From an uncultured Colwellia sp. (GTDB taxonomy: Bacteria; Pseudomonadota; Gammaproteobacteria; Enterobacterales; Alteromonadaceae), in NCBI GenBank assembly GCA_913049915.1, contig CAJWZC010000006.1, forward strand, positions 1 to 64,000: a stretch of 64,000 nucleotides of DNA. The letters are read 5' to 3'. Made by a program: the position numbers and the translations under genes. Under the pieces are notes generated by a model, which saw only the letters and a list, made by a program, of their open reading frames with translations, ran no database searches and was not told the DNA's origin. Below are positions 12,792 to 23,500 of this stretch, one piece after another (within the stretch, counting starts at the first letter, position 1; the number at the start of each line of letters is the position of its first letter).

Positions 12792-12800
12792 TGTGGATAA
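12792..12800 (-). promoter_or_regulatory. DnaA box in oriC (consensus)
   Basis: TTATCCACA on the minus strand, a perfect high-affinity box. Confidence 0.85.
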
Positions 12801-12864
12801 AACAGTTAATAACCCGTTAATTTTCTATTATTATTCAGTGGATTAAAAAGTTTTTTAAACGTCT

Positions 12865-12873
12865 TGTGGATAA
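12865..12873 (-). promoter_or_regulatory. DnaA box in oriC (consensus)
   Basis: Second perfect TTATCCACA on the minus strand, followed by paired GATC sites. Confidence 0.85.
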
Positions 12874-12970
12874 CTAGCTGTTTTGATCAAAGCTTATTCG
12901 CTGGTTGATCAAAGGTTGATCACAGTGTTATCATTGCTGTTAGTTCTTAATAAATATAATAAAAAATCAC

Positions 12971-13050
12971 TTACCCACAGAAAATAACGATCCTAATAAG
13001 TAATAGTAACAAGATCTTTATAAAGATCTCTTTTTATATATTAAGGATCA
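12971..13050 (+). other. oriC unwinding region with R1-equivalent box
   Basis: Begins with TTACCCACA (12971-12979), one mismatch from the DnaA consensus and at the position of E. coli R1. CGATCCTAATAAG at 12988-13000 is the counterpart of the E. coli right 13-mer. Two overlapping AAAGATCT-type repeats and a TTTTTATATATT stretch follow. Homology to the E. coli duplex unwinding element is by eye. Confidence 0.8.
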
Positions 13051-13197
13051 GCCCCAATCATTTTTACGAATTTGATCGTATCCTTGAAGAGAAAAAAGCG
13101 CTAAAATACGTTTCCTAATTTTTGAGTCTTGCAAATTTTATAATGCATATTCAAATAAAAACTTTGACTAAATTTAACCAAGCGGGATTGTTATTTT

Positions 13198-15087
13198 ATG
13201 TGGTATCAAGAGTCTTATGACGTAATTGTTGTTGGTGGTGGTCATGCGGGAACCGAGGCCTCACTTGCTGCTGCGCGTATGGGCTGCAAGACGTTGTTGT
13301 TAACTCATAACATTGACACGCTAGGCCAAATGTCTTGTAATCCCGCTATTGGTGGTATTGGCAAAGGGCATCTTGTTAAAGAAATTGATGCACTTGGCGG
13401 TTTGATGGCAACAGCTATTGATCATAGTGCAATTCAATTTAGAACCTTAAATTCAAGCAAAGGCCCAGCAGTTAGAGCAACTCGTGCTCAAGCAGATCGG
13501 GTTTTATATCGAAACTACGTTCGTAGTTTTCTAGAAAATCAAGAAAATTTAACTATTTTCCAACAACCATGCGATGACTTGATCCTTGAAAATGATCGCG
13601 TAGTTGGTGTATCTACGCAAATGGGCCTTAAATTTAAAGCTAAGACGGTAGTTCTTACAGTAGGAACTTTCCTTTCAGGACTTATCCACATTGGTTTAAA
13701 TAATTATCAAGGTGGTAGGGCAGGTGATCCTGCAAGCGTAAATCTCGCTGCAAAAATGAGAGATATGCCATTTAGAATGGATCGTTTAAAAACTGGTACT
13801 CCACCAAGACTTGACGCACGATCATTAGATTTTTCGGTTATGGAAGAACAAGCTGGTGATACACCTCGTCCAGTATTCTCATTTATGGGATCACCGGCGG
13901 ATCATCCAGAGCAGCTTTCTTGTTATATCACGCACACTAACGAACATACCCACCAAATAATTCGTGAAGGTTTAGATCGTTCTCCAATGTATACAGGGGT
14001 AATTGAAGGCGTAGGCCCAAGATATTGTCCATCTATTGAAGATAAAATTACTCGTTTTGCAGATAAAAATTCACATCAAATATTTGTCGAACCTGAAGGA
14101 CTAACTACTCACGAAGTATATCCAAATGGTATTTCTACCAGTTTACCTTTTGATGTACAAATGAATTTAGTCCGTTCAATTAAAGGCTTTGAAAACGCTT
14201 TTATTACTCGTCCCGGTTATGCCATTGAATATGACTATTTCGATCCTCGTGATTTAAAACAGAGTTTAGAGAGTAAATTTGTGCAGAATTTATACTTTGC
14301 GGGTCAAATTAATGGTACTACTGGTTATGAAGAAGCCGGTGCACAAGGTCTTATTGCTGGTGCTAACGCAGCTAATAGAGTTAAAGAGCGTGATGAATTC
14401 ACTCTTGGTCGTGATCAAGCTTATATGGGGGTGTTAATTGATGATTTAGCAACACTAGGCACTAAAGAGCCTTATCGCATGTTTACTTCTCGCGCAGAAT
14501 ACCGTTTATTACTTCGTGAAGACAATGCCGATATACGCTTAACAGAAGCAGGTCGTAAAATTGGTCTAGTTGATGATGCTCGCTGGCACAGATTTAATGA
14601 GAAGATGGAAAACGTTGAACTTGAACGTCAACGCTTACGATCTACTTGGGTACAAAAAGATCATACAAAAATAGATCAAATTAATGCCTTGCTGAAAACA
14701 CCAATGAGTAAAGAAGCGAGTTTAGAAGACTTAATTCGTCGTCCAGAAGTAAACTATACCGATCTAATGAAGATAGAAGGTTTAGGACCAGCGATACAAG
14801 ATAAGCAAGCATCTGAGCAAATTGAGATTCAAACTAAGTACGCGGGTTATATCGACAGACAGCTTGATGAAATAGCGAAGAAAAAACGTAATGAAGATAC
14901 TTTGATTCCCACCGATTTTGAGTATCAGCAAATTTCAGGTCTTTCTAATGAAGTTGTTGCTAAACTAAAAGACGCTCGTCCGGAAACTATCGGTAAAGCT
15001 TCGCGAATTTCTGGTATTACTCCAGCGGCAATTTCGTTATTATTAGTCTACTTAAAAAAACACGGTCTTTTACGTAAATTAGCGTAA
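13198..15087 (+). CDS. mnmG: tRNA U34 carboxymethylaminomethyl synthase MnmG (GidA)
   Basis: FAD-dependent partner of MnmE in wobble-uridine modification. 629 residues, the standard length. The dinucleotide-binding motif [12 protein letters not shown] is at residues 11-22, followed by [20 protein letters not shown]. Other family blocks are [30 protein letters not shown] and [17 protein letters not shown]. The C-terminal helical domain ends in [13 protein letters not shown]. It lies immediately right of oriC and heads the mnmG-rsmG-parA-parB run. Confidence 0.99.
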   Translation: MWYQESYDVIVVGGGHAGTEASLAAARMGCKTLLLTHNIDTLGQMSCNPAIGGIGKGHLVKEIDALGGLMATAIDHSAIQFRTLNSSKGPAVRATRAQADRVLYRNYVRSFLENQENLTIFQQPCDDLILENDRVVGVSTQMGLKFKAKTVVLTVGTFLSGLIHIGLNNYQGGRAGDPASVNLAAKMRDMPFRMDRLKTGTPPRLDARSLDFSVMEEQAGDTPRPVFSFMGSPADHPEQLSCYITHTNEHTHQIIREGLDRSPMYTGVIEGVGPRYCPSIEDKITRFADKNSHQIFVEPEGLTTHEVYPNGISTSLPFDVQMNLVRSIKGFENAFITRPGYAIEYDYFDPRDLKQSLESKFVQNLYFAGQINGTTGYEEAGAQGLIAGANAANRVKERDEFTLGRDQAYMGVLIDDLATLGTKEPYRMFTSRAEYRLLLREDNADIRLTEAGRKIGLVDDARWHRFNEKMENVELERQRLRSTWVQKDHTKIDQINALLKTPMSKEASLEDLIRRPEVNYTDLMKIEGLGPAIQDKQASEQIEIQTKYAGYIDRQLDEIAKKKRNEDTLIPTDFEYQQISGLSNEVVAKLKDARPETIGKASRISGITPAAISLLLVYLKKHGLLRKLA

Positions 15088-15144
15088 AAGCAATAGCTAG
15101 GTACGAGTTGGTAATTAACGCTAATTACTTACTCATCTAAAAAA

Positions 15145-15768
15145 ATGACTTTAACACAGCAATTATCGACACTGATTAGTAAAACGCAGCTAGTCGTATC
15201 TGAAAAACAAATCGATTTACTTATTCAATACGTTGAGTTACTCAACAAATGGAATAAAGCTTATAACCTTACGTCTGTTCGCGATCCTAGTGAAATGCTA
15301 ATTAAGCATATTATGGATAGTTTAATGGTGGGCGAATTACTTACAGGTGAAAATTTTATTGATGTAGGTACTGGTCCAGGTTTACCCGGCATACCATTAG
15401 CTATTTTGTATCCAGAAAGAAATTTTATCTTATTAGACAGTTTAGGTAAGCGTATCACTTTCCTTAGACAAGTAGTTTTTCAATTAAAACTCCCTAATGT
15501 CACACCAGTTAAAGCAAGAGTTGAAGATTACCAAGGTGATCTGCCTTTTGATGGCGTATTAAGTCGTGCCTTCTCTTCCCTAAATGATATGGTAAGTTGG
15601 TGTCAGCATTTAATTACCACTGAACAAGGAAAATTTTTTGCACTTAAAGGGCGATATCCTCAGGATGAAATCTCACAATTACCTGAAAATATCACTTTAG
15701 TAGCAAGTCATGAAATTACAGTGCCTGAGCTGGTTGGTGAACGCCATGTGATAGTTCTGAAAAAATAG
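15145..15768 (+). CDS. rsmG: 16S rRNA (guanine-527 N7) methyltransferase RsmG
   Basis: Uses S-adenosylmethionine to methylate G527 of 16S rRNA. 207 residues, as usual. The SAM-binding motif I is [17 protein letters not shown], and other family elements are [14 protein letters not shown] near residue 32, KHIMDSL and SRAFSSL. It starts 57 bases after mnmG, its conserved neighbour. About 290 AT-rich bases without a supported gene follow before parA. Confidence 0.97.
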   Translation: MTLTQQLSTLISKTQLVVSEKQIDLLIQYVELLNKWNKAYNLTSVRDPSEMLIKHIMDSLMVGELLTGENFIDVGTGPGLPGIPLAILYPERNFILLDSLGKRITFLRQVVFQLKLPNVTPVKARVEDYQGDLPFDGVLSRAFSSLNDMVSWCQHLITTEQGKFFALKGRYPQDEISQLPENITLVASHEITVPELVGERHVIVLKK

Positions 15769-16059
15769 CACTAGTAATTAATACCAAGTACATTAAGTTA
15801 TTAGCTACTCAGTGATAATTAAAAGGCTTAGAGGTAATTGATTGGTGATAATGGTTATTTACTTATCAAAAATCAGTAACGCAGCATATATTTCTTTTTA
15901 TACTCGCCCTTTGGAAGCTTATTTAACAAACTAATAACTGTAAAAAATTAATAAAAGATAGACTAGTTTAACTAATTTTTCTTGTTTTAAACTCACTAAT
16001 ATAGCTCTGAGTTGATAATAAATTTAATGTAATTGGTCTAGATAAAAATAGAGGCGCTT

Positions 16060-16866
16060 GTGGGAAAAATAATAGCAATTGCAAACCAAAAAGGTGGTGT
16101 GGGTAAAACCACAACCGCGGTTAATTTGGCTGCCTCGTTGGCAGCGACAAAACGCAAAGTTTTATTAGTAGATTTAGATCCGCAAGGTAATGCAACCATG
16201 GCGAGTGGTGTTGATAAATACCAAGTTCATGCGACTTGTTATGAATTGTTAGTTGAAGAGCAAAGTGTTGAAGATGTTGTTATTAAAGAAACGTCAGGTC
16301 TTTATCATTTAATTTCAGCTAATACAGATGTTACTGCAGCAGAAATTAAATTAATGGAAGTGTATGCGCGTGAACAGCGTTTAAAGAATGCATTAGCGCC
16401 AGTAAAAGACTTTTATGATTTCATAATCATCGATTGTCCACCCTCATTAAATATGCTTACCGTTAACGCTATGACTGCAGCTGATTCTGTTCTAGTGCCA
16501 ATGCAATGTGAATATTACGCATTAGAGGGTTTAACAGCACTTATGGATACTATTACTAAGTTAACGTCAGTAGTGAATGATAAATTACATATTGAAGGCA
16601 TACTTCGCACCATGTATGACCCTCGAAATCGCTTGGCTAACGATGTATCTGAGCAATTGAAACGACATTTTGGCGATAAAGTTTATCGCAGTGTAATCCC
16701 TCGAAATGTTCGTTTAGCTGAAGCACCAAGTTTTGGCACACCAGCGATGTATTATGATAAATCTTCAACGGGCGCGAAAGCTTATTTAGCGCTTGCCGGT
16801 GAAGTATTACGTAAAAATGATTCGGCTAAAAAAGCCAAGCAAGCTACGGTTAATGTTGCCAGCTAG
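16060..16866 (+). CDS. parA: Chromosome partitioning ATPase ParA
   Basis: Walker-type ATPase that moves the ParB-parS complex and so segregates the origin. The start is GTG at 16060, preceded by GAGG, giving MGKIIAIANQKGGVGKTTTA with the deviant Walker A motif at residues 11-17. LLVDLDPQGNA and FIIIDCPPSLN are the other ATPase motifs. 268 residues, typical of the chromosomal (Soj-like) group without an N-terminal DNA-binding domain. parB follows after 14 bases and two parS sites lie in recF. Confidence 0.97.
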   Translation: MGKIIAIANQKGGVGKTTTAVNLAASLAATKRKVLLVDLDPQGNATMASGVDKYQVHATCYELLVEEQSVEDVVIKETSGLYHLISANTDVTAAEIKLMEVYAREQRLKNALAPVKDFYDFIIIDCPPSLNMLTVNAMTAADSVLVPMQCEYYALEGLTALMDTITKLTSVVNDKLHIEGILRTMYDPRNRLANDVSEQLKRHFGDKVYRSVIPRNVRLAEAPSFGTPAMYYDKSSTGAKAYLALAGEVLRKNDSAKKAKQATVNVAS

Positions 16867-16880
16867 CACAAAGGAAAATT

Positions 16881-17783
16881 ATGAGTACAGTAAAACGTAA
16901 AGGCGTTAGTCGTTTAGGTCGCGGTCTTGATGCACTATTATCTCCAGCGGTTACAGGTGCAGAGACACAAGCGAATATTACTAAAGCGAGTAACAGCATA
17001 AAATCGATAGAGAATGAACTACTAAAACTGCCAATTGAACAGCTAGTACCAGGTAAGTATCAACCACGTAGTGGTATGTCTGATACAGGTCTTGAAGAAT
17101 TATCATTATCTATTCAATCACAAGGTATTATTCAACCGATTGTTGTACGTTTGGTTGAATATGGTAAGTATGAAATTATTGCTGGTGAACGCCGATGGCG
17201 TGCCGCTAAATTAGCACAACTTGCTATTGTTCCTTGTTTAGTTAAAGACGTGCCTGACGAGTCAGCGGTGGCTATTGCACTAATTGAGAATATCCAACGT
17301 GAAGACCTTAATGCAATGGAAGAAGCGGTGGCATTAGATCGCTTATTAACGGAATTTGAGCTAACTCATCAAGAAGTCGCTGTTGCTATTGGTAAGTCTC
17401 GTACTACGGTAAGTAATTTATTACGGTTAAATAAATTAAATGAAGAAGTAAAAACCTTATTAGAAAATGGTGATATTGAAATGGGTCATGCCCGTGCTTT
17501 ATTAGCATTAGATGGTGATGTACAAACTTCAGCAGCGCAAAACGTAGCAACGAAAGAGTTAACGGTACGAGAAACAGAGAGTTTAATTAAAAATATTCAA
17601 AATCCTATTATTGAAAAAGAAAAAGTTGAAAAAGAGTTTGATACTATCGCGTTGGAACAAGGCTTAGCAGATAAAATTGGCGCTAAAGTTGCTATTAATT
17701 ATAATAGTAAAGGTAAAGGTAAGCTGGTTATCTCTTACGATAACTTAGCTAAACTTGAAGAAATATTAGCCAAAATAAGTTAA
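16881..17783 (+). CDS. parB: Chromosome partitioning protein ParB
   Basis: CTP-dependent DNA clamp that loads at parS and spreads. 300 residues. The N-terminal RLGRGLDALL is the ParA-interaction stretch. The CTP-binding core shows KYQPR, GERRWRAAKLA and LIENIQREDLNAMEEA. The central helix-turn-helix contains HQEVAVAIGKSRTTVSNLLRL, followed by a dimerisation tail. It forms a two-gene unit with parA. Downstream there is no atp operon, unlike many relatives, but about 1.3 kb of eroded DNA. Confidence 0.98.
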   Translation: MSTVKRKGVSRLGRGLDALLSPAVTGAETQANITKASNSIKSIENELLKLPIEQLVPGKYQPRSGMSDTGLEELSLSIQSQGIIQPIVVRLVEYGKYEIIAGERRWRAAKLAQLAIVPCLVKDVPDESAVAIALIENIQREDLNAMEEAVALDRLLTEFELTHQEVAVAIGKSRTTVSNLLRLNKLNEEVKTLLENGDIEMGHARALLALDGDVQTSAAQNVATKELTVRETESLIKNIQNPIIEKEKVEKEFDTIALEQGLADKIGAKVAINYNSKGKGKLVISYDNLAKLEEILAKIS

Positions 17784-19042
17784 ACAGTATCTGTAAAAAA
17801 TATAGATATAAAAATATATAATGTCACTCTCCTTTTTTAATTAACTTAATATAATAACTTTAAGTAATAATTAAACCTTGATAAATATTTTAGTCACATT
17901 GGTACTCTTTTTACCTAGATATATTGAGCTTGTAGAAAATGACGTAGCAATATTTTAAAAATGGATTACTTATTCCGTTATAAAATATCTATCAGTATCA
18001 TGAAAATGCTAATTATTATCTCCTAATTGGCAACGGACTTTAGCAATGAAAGTTGGGTACTTGATATGGATAAAGTGGCATAGTATTACAAAAAATTGAC
18101 TGTTTTAATTATAAATATAGTAATTAATACGTAGACTTCATTATTAGCTAACAATTATTATTTGGAGCTACTGGCTTTATTAATCCCTTTTGTCACCTAA
18201 ATGCTTAATCAATAGTACCGTGTTGATATAGATGCTATTCGTTATAAAACTGATATAGGGATAATTTTCTTTGATATATATGGAGTTAGTTATCAGTGTT
18301 GATGGTAATAAAGATAATAGAGTAGCTTTCTTACGTATTAAAATACTATTAAAGGTAATTATAAAAGCTATTACTATTATATTATTGATGATGCCTCGTT
18401 ACTGAGGGCTTTATTGAGCGTGCGACAGCTGATTTTTTCTTTAAAATGGCTTATATGGACTTTCAGTAAAGTGATACTGATAAAGATAATACTACAACGA
18501 TGAAATAGTTAGTCCCATATACCCTACCCTCAGCATATTTTACTTATACACTGATAATTATTGGTGTTCTTCAATAAGCTCTGATTATGTACTAAATGAA
18601 TATAATTTTTATGATCGAGTATCACTATAATGATGTTGGCAGTATTAACGCTGAGGATTATACTGAACTTATCACTGAAGCGCCCTACCAGAAAGCTGAC
18701 GTATATTTATATGGACAGTACTACATTATTAACGCTTTGACTTAGTTAGCTTCTTAGATAAATTATATGAGCGATAGTACTTTTTATAATATAAGAGATC
18801 GTTCAGTATTTTTGACTATTAATAGTCAAACCCGTTGGAGTAATAATTTATACCTAATTTTTGACTATATATAAGCCATAGATACACGATAAAATAGTAG
18901 TGAAATTGAATCATTATTTTAGCTTCAAATTTGGTTCATATCTGCTTAGTATTTATACCATCTTGAGATGTTATTTTTAGTTTTTGATTTGAATAATTAT
19001 TTAAAGTAAACTATTTAAATAATTATTTTCAAGGATGAAATT
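17784..19042. other. Gene-poor stretch after parB
   Basis: About 1.26 kb, very AT-rich, with no open frame of useful length. The part from about 18380 to 18880 contains protein-like segments broken by stop codons and is described separately. From 17784 to 18380 I see nothing I can assign. Confidence 0.6.
18380..18890 (+). pseudogene. Degenerate reading frame, possibly an outer-membrane barrel protein
   Basis: Protein-like segments appear in two frames with several stops, for example TEGFIERATADFFFKMAYMD (about 18400-18465) and, from about 18625, YNDVGSINAEDYTELITEAP. Further on in the same frame are segments rich in Y, N and T and a final SNNLYLIFDYI. Alternating polar and aromatic residues suggest a beta-barrel envelope protein, but I do not recognise a family. 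At least two stop codons and one frameshift make it non-functional. Confidence 0.35.
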
Positions 19043-19222
19043 ATGCAAGAACTACCACCATTAACACTCGTTAAAACTTGGCTTGAGGTTGTTCAACTAC
19101 TCGAAATTCCTATCTCTATACGTGAAAAACGTAGTAAATTGATTACCTATTATTTTGGATCAATTGAACAGGCTCAAATATATGTAGAGGATAATGATGA
19201 TTACAATATATTAGGGGTGTAG
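19043..19222 (+). CDS. Small conserved-looking hypothetical protein, 59 residues
   Basis: Starts MQEL at an ATG with AAGGA seven bases upstream and ends with TAG at 19222, one base before the 3' end of the convergent tRNA-Arg gene. The protein is acidic at the C-terminus (VEDNDDYNILGV) with a basic middle (IREKRSKLITYYFG). It has no signal peptide or membrane segment. I do not recognise a family. Good ribosome site, intact frame and tight packing against the tRNA, in an otherwise eroded zone, favour a real gene. Confidence 0.6.
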   Translation: MQELPPLTLVKTWLEVVQLLEIPISIREKRSKLITYYFGSIEQAQIYVEDNDDYNILGV

Positions 19223-19223
19223 T

Positions 19224-19300
19224 TGGTCCACCCGACAGGAGTCGAACCTGTGACCTATGCCTCCGGAGGGCATCGCTCTATCCAGCTGAGCTACGGGTGG
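19224..19300 (-). tRNA. tRNA-Arg (anticodon CCG)
   Basis: 77 bases on the minus strand. The acceptor stem is CCACCCG/CGGGTGG with an encoded CCA end. The D-arm contains AGCTCAGCTGGATAGAG, the anticodon loop is CTCCGGA (anticodon CCG, reads CGG), and the T-arm contains CAGGTTCGACTCCTG. All stems pair by eye. It is close to the E. coli tRNA-Arg(CCG) sequence. Confidence 0.97.
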
Positions 19301-19529
19301 TTTTTTGATGTAATATATTATTAAAAATATAACCACAATATATACGTGGCAGATACTATAATTTATCAATATACTTGTCTAGTTAAGTTATCGAAAACAT
19401 CTTATGATTTGAAAGGTTTACTTACAGTATTACTCTTATCTTTGACATATCTTCAATATTTATATACTTTAGTGGAAAAAATATCTAAACTTATGAATAA
19501 GTTATAATGTTTTTGGTTATATTATCCAA

Positions 19530-20561
19530 ATGAAATCACGTCTTTTAGGGCTACTTTCAAGTTTTTTTATCATCAGTGTGTCATTAGTTATCCCGACTTT
19601 TGCGCAACAACTTGAAACTAAAACTATCAAAGCAGAACCTATGGTTAAAAAAATTAGCCGTACGGGTAAGTTAACTTTTAAAAGAACGTTAAACTTATCC
19701 TTTAAAACTAATGGTTACCTGGAAAAGCTTAACGTTGATGAAGGTGATAGCTTTATTAAAGGCCAGTTACTAGCACAACTTGACAATGAAGAGCTTACCG
19801 CTGAAAAAAACGCTAGTTATGCGCGTTTATTACAAGCAAAGCGTGAAATTAAACGTGTTGAGACGCTTCTCAGTAAAAAGCTAAGTTCACAACAAGTATT
19901 AGATGATGCTAAAACTCTAATTGAAATAACCCGTGCTAATCATAAAATAGCAGAATATAACCTTTTAAAATCTCGACTGATAGCACCCTTTGATGGTGTG
20001 GTACTAACTCGGTTTACTGAATTAGGTGAATTACAAAATCCTAATAAAAGTGTCTTAAAAATAGCAGCTAAAGAAAATAATTTAGTGGTTCGTGTCGCAT
20101 TAACTACCGAAGAATTAAATCTAGTCAAATTACAGCAAAAGATGGATGTTAATTTAGCACTATTTGGGCTAGTTAATGGCTCCGTGAGCAAAATACCCGC
20201 TATTTCAGATGAACAAAGTCATTTATTTACCATTGAAATATTATTAGATAATTTAAATATGAATCAAGTGGTTGTTGGGCAGCTAGTGCATGTATTAACT
20301 GACGTTATTACCGATAAACTTGCCTATAGATTACCACTAAAAGCCCTCAATAGTATCGATAGGCAAGGTAGGGCTTTAATTATGGTCTTGAATTCTGACT
20401 CAAAAGAGGTGAAAAGTTATAGCCAGCAAGCCTTCTCCATTAAACAGCTTTCAAATGAGTATATTTACTTATCTGCTGAGTCAAATATCCTACCCTTAAC
20501 CTTTGTCACAAGAGGCTGGCAACATTTAGCGTTAGAAAATAAACAATTAGATAAAATTTAG
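19530..20561 (+). CDS. RND efflux periplasmic adaptor (membrane fusion protein)
   Basis: HlyD/AcrA-type adaptor joining an inner-membrane RND pump to an outer-membrane channel. 343 residues. An N-terminal signal sequence (LLGLLSSFFIISVSLVIPTF, then AQQ) is followed by a lipoyl half-motif (NLSFKTNGYLEKLNVDEGDS), a short alpha hairpin of about 60 residues and the second lipoyl half with RLIAPFDGVVLTRFTELGE. No lipobox is seen. The pump gene begins 16 bases after its stop. No outer-membrane channel gene is adjacent, so a TolC encoded elsewhere is likely. The substrate cannot be told from sequence. Confidence 0.92.
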   Translation: MKSRLLGLLSSFFIISVSLVIPTFAQQLETKTIKAEPMVKKISRTGKLTFKRTLNLSFKTNGYLEKLNVDEGDSFIKGQLLAQLDNEELTAEKNASYARLLQAKREIKRVETLLSKKLSSQQVLDDAKTLIEITRANHKIAEYNLLKSRLIAPFDGVVLTRFTELGELQNPNKSVLKIAAKENNLVVRVALTTEELNLVKLQQKMDVNLALFGLVNGSVSKIPAISDEQSHLFTIEILLDNLNMNQVVVGQLVHVLTDVITDKLAYRLPLKALNSIDRQGRALIMVLNSDSKEVKSYSQQAFSIKQLSNEYIYLSAESNILPLTFVTRGWQHLALENKQLDKI

Positions 20562-20577
20562 TAAAGTGAAATAGCAG

Positions 20578-23500
20578 ATGAAACTACCTAGATTAGCGAT
20601 AGATAACGCCCCATTTACCTTAACTATTTTTTTATTATTGATTTTGATTGGTGTGGTGTCTTATTTAAATATGCCTCGTTCAGAAGATCCTCAATTTGAT
20701 TTACCGGTTGCCTTAATTGAAGTGGTTTATCCTGGTGCATCACCTAGTGATATTGAAACCTTAGTAGTTGACCCACTTGAACAAGAAGTTGCTGAGATTG
20801 AAAATATCAAAAAAATTGAAGCAAAAATTCATAATGGTGCAGTTAGAATTACTATCGACTTTCTTTATGGTACCGATGCTGAAGCTGCGTTTAATAAAGT
20901 AAAACAGGCGGTATCCACGGTAAGACCGAGTTTACCTGCAGGCGTTGCTAAATTATTGGTATTAAAAGCAACACCAAGTAGCGTTGCCATAATGCAGTTG
21001 GCTTTATGGTCTGAACCAATAGACTACAAAACCATGGAATTATATGCCAAGTTACTAGAAAAAAGACTAGAAACAATAGCTAGTGTTCGTAAGGCTAGTA
21101 TATGGGGATATCCGCGGCAAATTGTAGCGATAGATGTTAATCTATCGCTGTTAAAGTATTATGGCCTAGCACTTACTGATATAACTCAAGGTCTTCAAGG
21201 GCGAGCATTAAATATCACTCCAGGTTTTGTTGATGCCAGTACACGCCGTTTTAATGTTAAGACCAGTGGAAATTTTACTAAATTAGATGAAATAGAAAAT
21301 ACTATTATTAGTGATAGCAGCATAATCAGCGTTAATGGTATTTTAAAAATCAAAGATATTGCTAAGGTTAGTTTTACTAATGCAGAGCCGAGTTATTTAG
21401 CTTACTTTGATGATATCCCAGCAATATTTATTACGGTAGAGCAGCGTGAAAAAACTAATATCTTTGTATTAACTGAGCAAATAAACCAAGAAATTGAGTT
21501 GTTTAAAAAGAGTTTACCTAGTGGTATTAAGCTAGAAAAATTATTTCAACAAGCTGACAGTGTTAACATACGTGTTAATGGATTTTTTGATAATTTAATA
21601 CAAGGTTTAGTTATAGTCGGTTTAATGGCCTTACTATTTTTAGGGATCAGAGAAGCTTTAGTGGTGATTTTAGCTATCCCAATTTCATTTTTGATGGCTA
21701 TTGGTTGGCTTGATTTTAGTGGTTATGGTTTACAGCAAATGTCGATCGTTGGTTTGATCATTGCTTTAGGTTTATTAGTTGATAACGCCATTGTGGTAAC
21801 CGAAAGTATTCATAGAGAAAAAAAACTTGGTAAAGATATAAACCAGGCAGCAGCAAGTGGAACCAGTAAAGTAGCTTGGGCTATTGTCAGTGGCACTATT
21901 ACCACCATGTTAGCCTTTTTACCTATGCTGATGATTCAAAGTAATACTGGTGACTTTATTCGCTCAATGCCAGTTACTGTAGTATTAGTATTACTTGCCT
22001 CATTGTTAGTGGCATTAACGTTAACACCACTTTTAGCAAGTAAGTTGTTTGTTGTTATTGATAAAAATAGTAAAGTTAAAGCGACTAAAAGTTATACTCT
22101 TCAGCATTACGCCAACAAATTTGCTGAAAAGAGTTATAGCAATACTTTACAAATATTAATGCGCTATAAAGTAAGCGTTATTGTTATTAGTTTATTGATG
22201 TTAGTTACTATGTTCTCTTTGTTTGGCCAAGTAGGCGTGAGCTTATTTCCAAAAGCAGAAAAACCGATGTTACTCATAAATGTTACGACTCCAGCTAACT
22301 CATCATTAGCTTATACAGATAAAGTGCTTCAGCAAGTACTTCAGCATGTTAAGCAGTATGAATTAGTTGATAAAGTTGCACTTAATATAGGTAATTCAAA
22401 TCCACGTATTTATTATAATGAAGTACCCAAACGCGGTATTGCCCGTTTTGGCCAAGCATTACTTGTATTAAGAGAATATCACTCTGATGATGTGACTAAT
22501 TTAGTTAAAAGCTTACGTGATGATTTTAGTCATTGGCAGCAGGCGGAAATTACGGTTAAAGAGTTTACTCAAGGTCCGGTGACCGATCAGGTTATTGCCA
22601 TTAGGCTGTTAAGTGAATCACTCAGTGATTTAGAAAAAGTTGCTAATGACCTTGCAGTTAAGGTTCGACAGTTACCTGGCGTTGTAAATGTCGATAATCC
22701 AATAGGTATGGCAAATACTGAGTTAGCGTTAACTATTAACTATCAGCAAGCAGCATTGAGTGGTGTTAGTGTTGAACTATTAGATAAAACCATTAGTACT
22801 ATTTTATCAGGAACTACTATTGGCCAATTTAATGATATTAACGGCGAAGATTATCCTATTATTATTCGCCAAAGAGATCCCAGTATTGATAATTTGTCAG
22901 CTATTGAAATTAGCAATAATCAGGGTGTTTCAATTCCCCTTGAACAACTAGCTACCATGGAATTAAAAAAAGGTGGTAGTGACTTTTTTCATTACCAAAA
23001 ACTACGCATGGCTAAAGTATCTGCGGATGTTGAAACGGGTTATTCAGTTGGTGAAATCACTAAACAGTTGTTGAATTACCTTGAACAGAGCGATTTACCT
23101 GAAGGTATGCATTTTACTTTGGGTGGTGAAGAAGAATCTCGACAGACGACTTTTGCAGGCTTAACACAAGTTATGCTGATTACGGCTATAGGGATATTTG
23201 CTGTATTGGTGTTACAGTTCAAATCTATTTTGCAGCCCATGATTATTTTTAGTTCTATTCCTTTTGCTATGGCAGGTTCCATTATAGGGTTATATTTAAC
23301 TGGTTTATCTTTTTCTATGATGGCTTTTGTTGGTTTGATTAGTTTATTTGGTATTGTAGTGAACAATGCTATTATTTTGATTGATAGTACCAATATTAAT
23401 TTGAGATTAGGTTTAGACAAACGTTCGGCAATACTAAGGGCGAGTACTGTGCGCTTTACGCCAATACTGTTAACAACGTTAACTACTATTGGTGGTTTAA

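Larger units (their letters stand above)
12721..13080. other. oriC: Chromosomal replication origin oriC
   Basis: The mioC-mnmG gap holds 12 GATC sites in about 360 bases, four DnaA boxes or near-boxes (12759 TTATACACA; 12792 and 12865, consensus on the minus strand; 12971 TTACCCACA) and an AT-rich unwinding region. The part from 12971 to about 13050 lines up with the E. coli R1 box and 13-mer region read from the mioC side: box, then CGATCCTAATAAG, then AGATCT-containing AT-rich repeats. Gene context (mioC left, mnmG-rsmG-parAB right) matches enteric, Vibrio and Shewanella origins. The exact boundaries are approximate. Confidence 0.92.
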
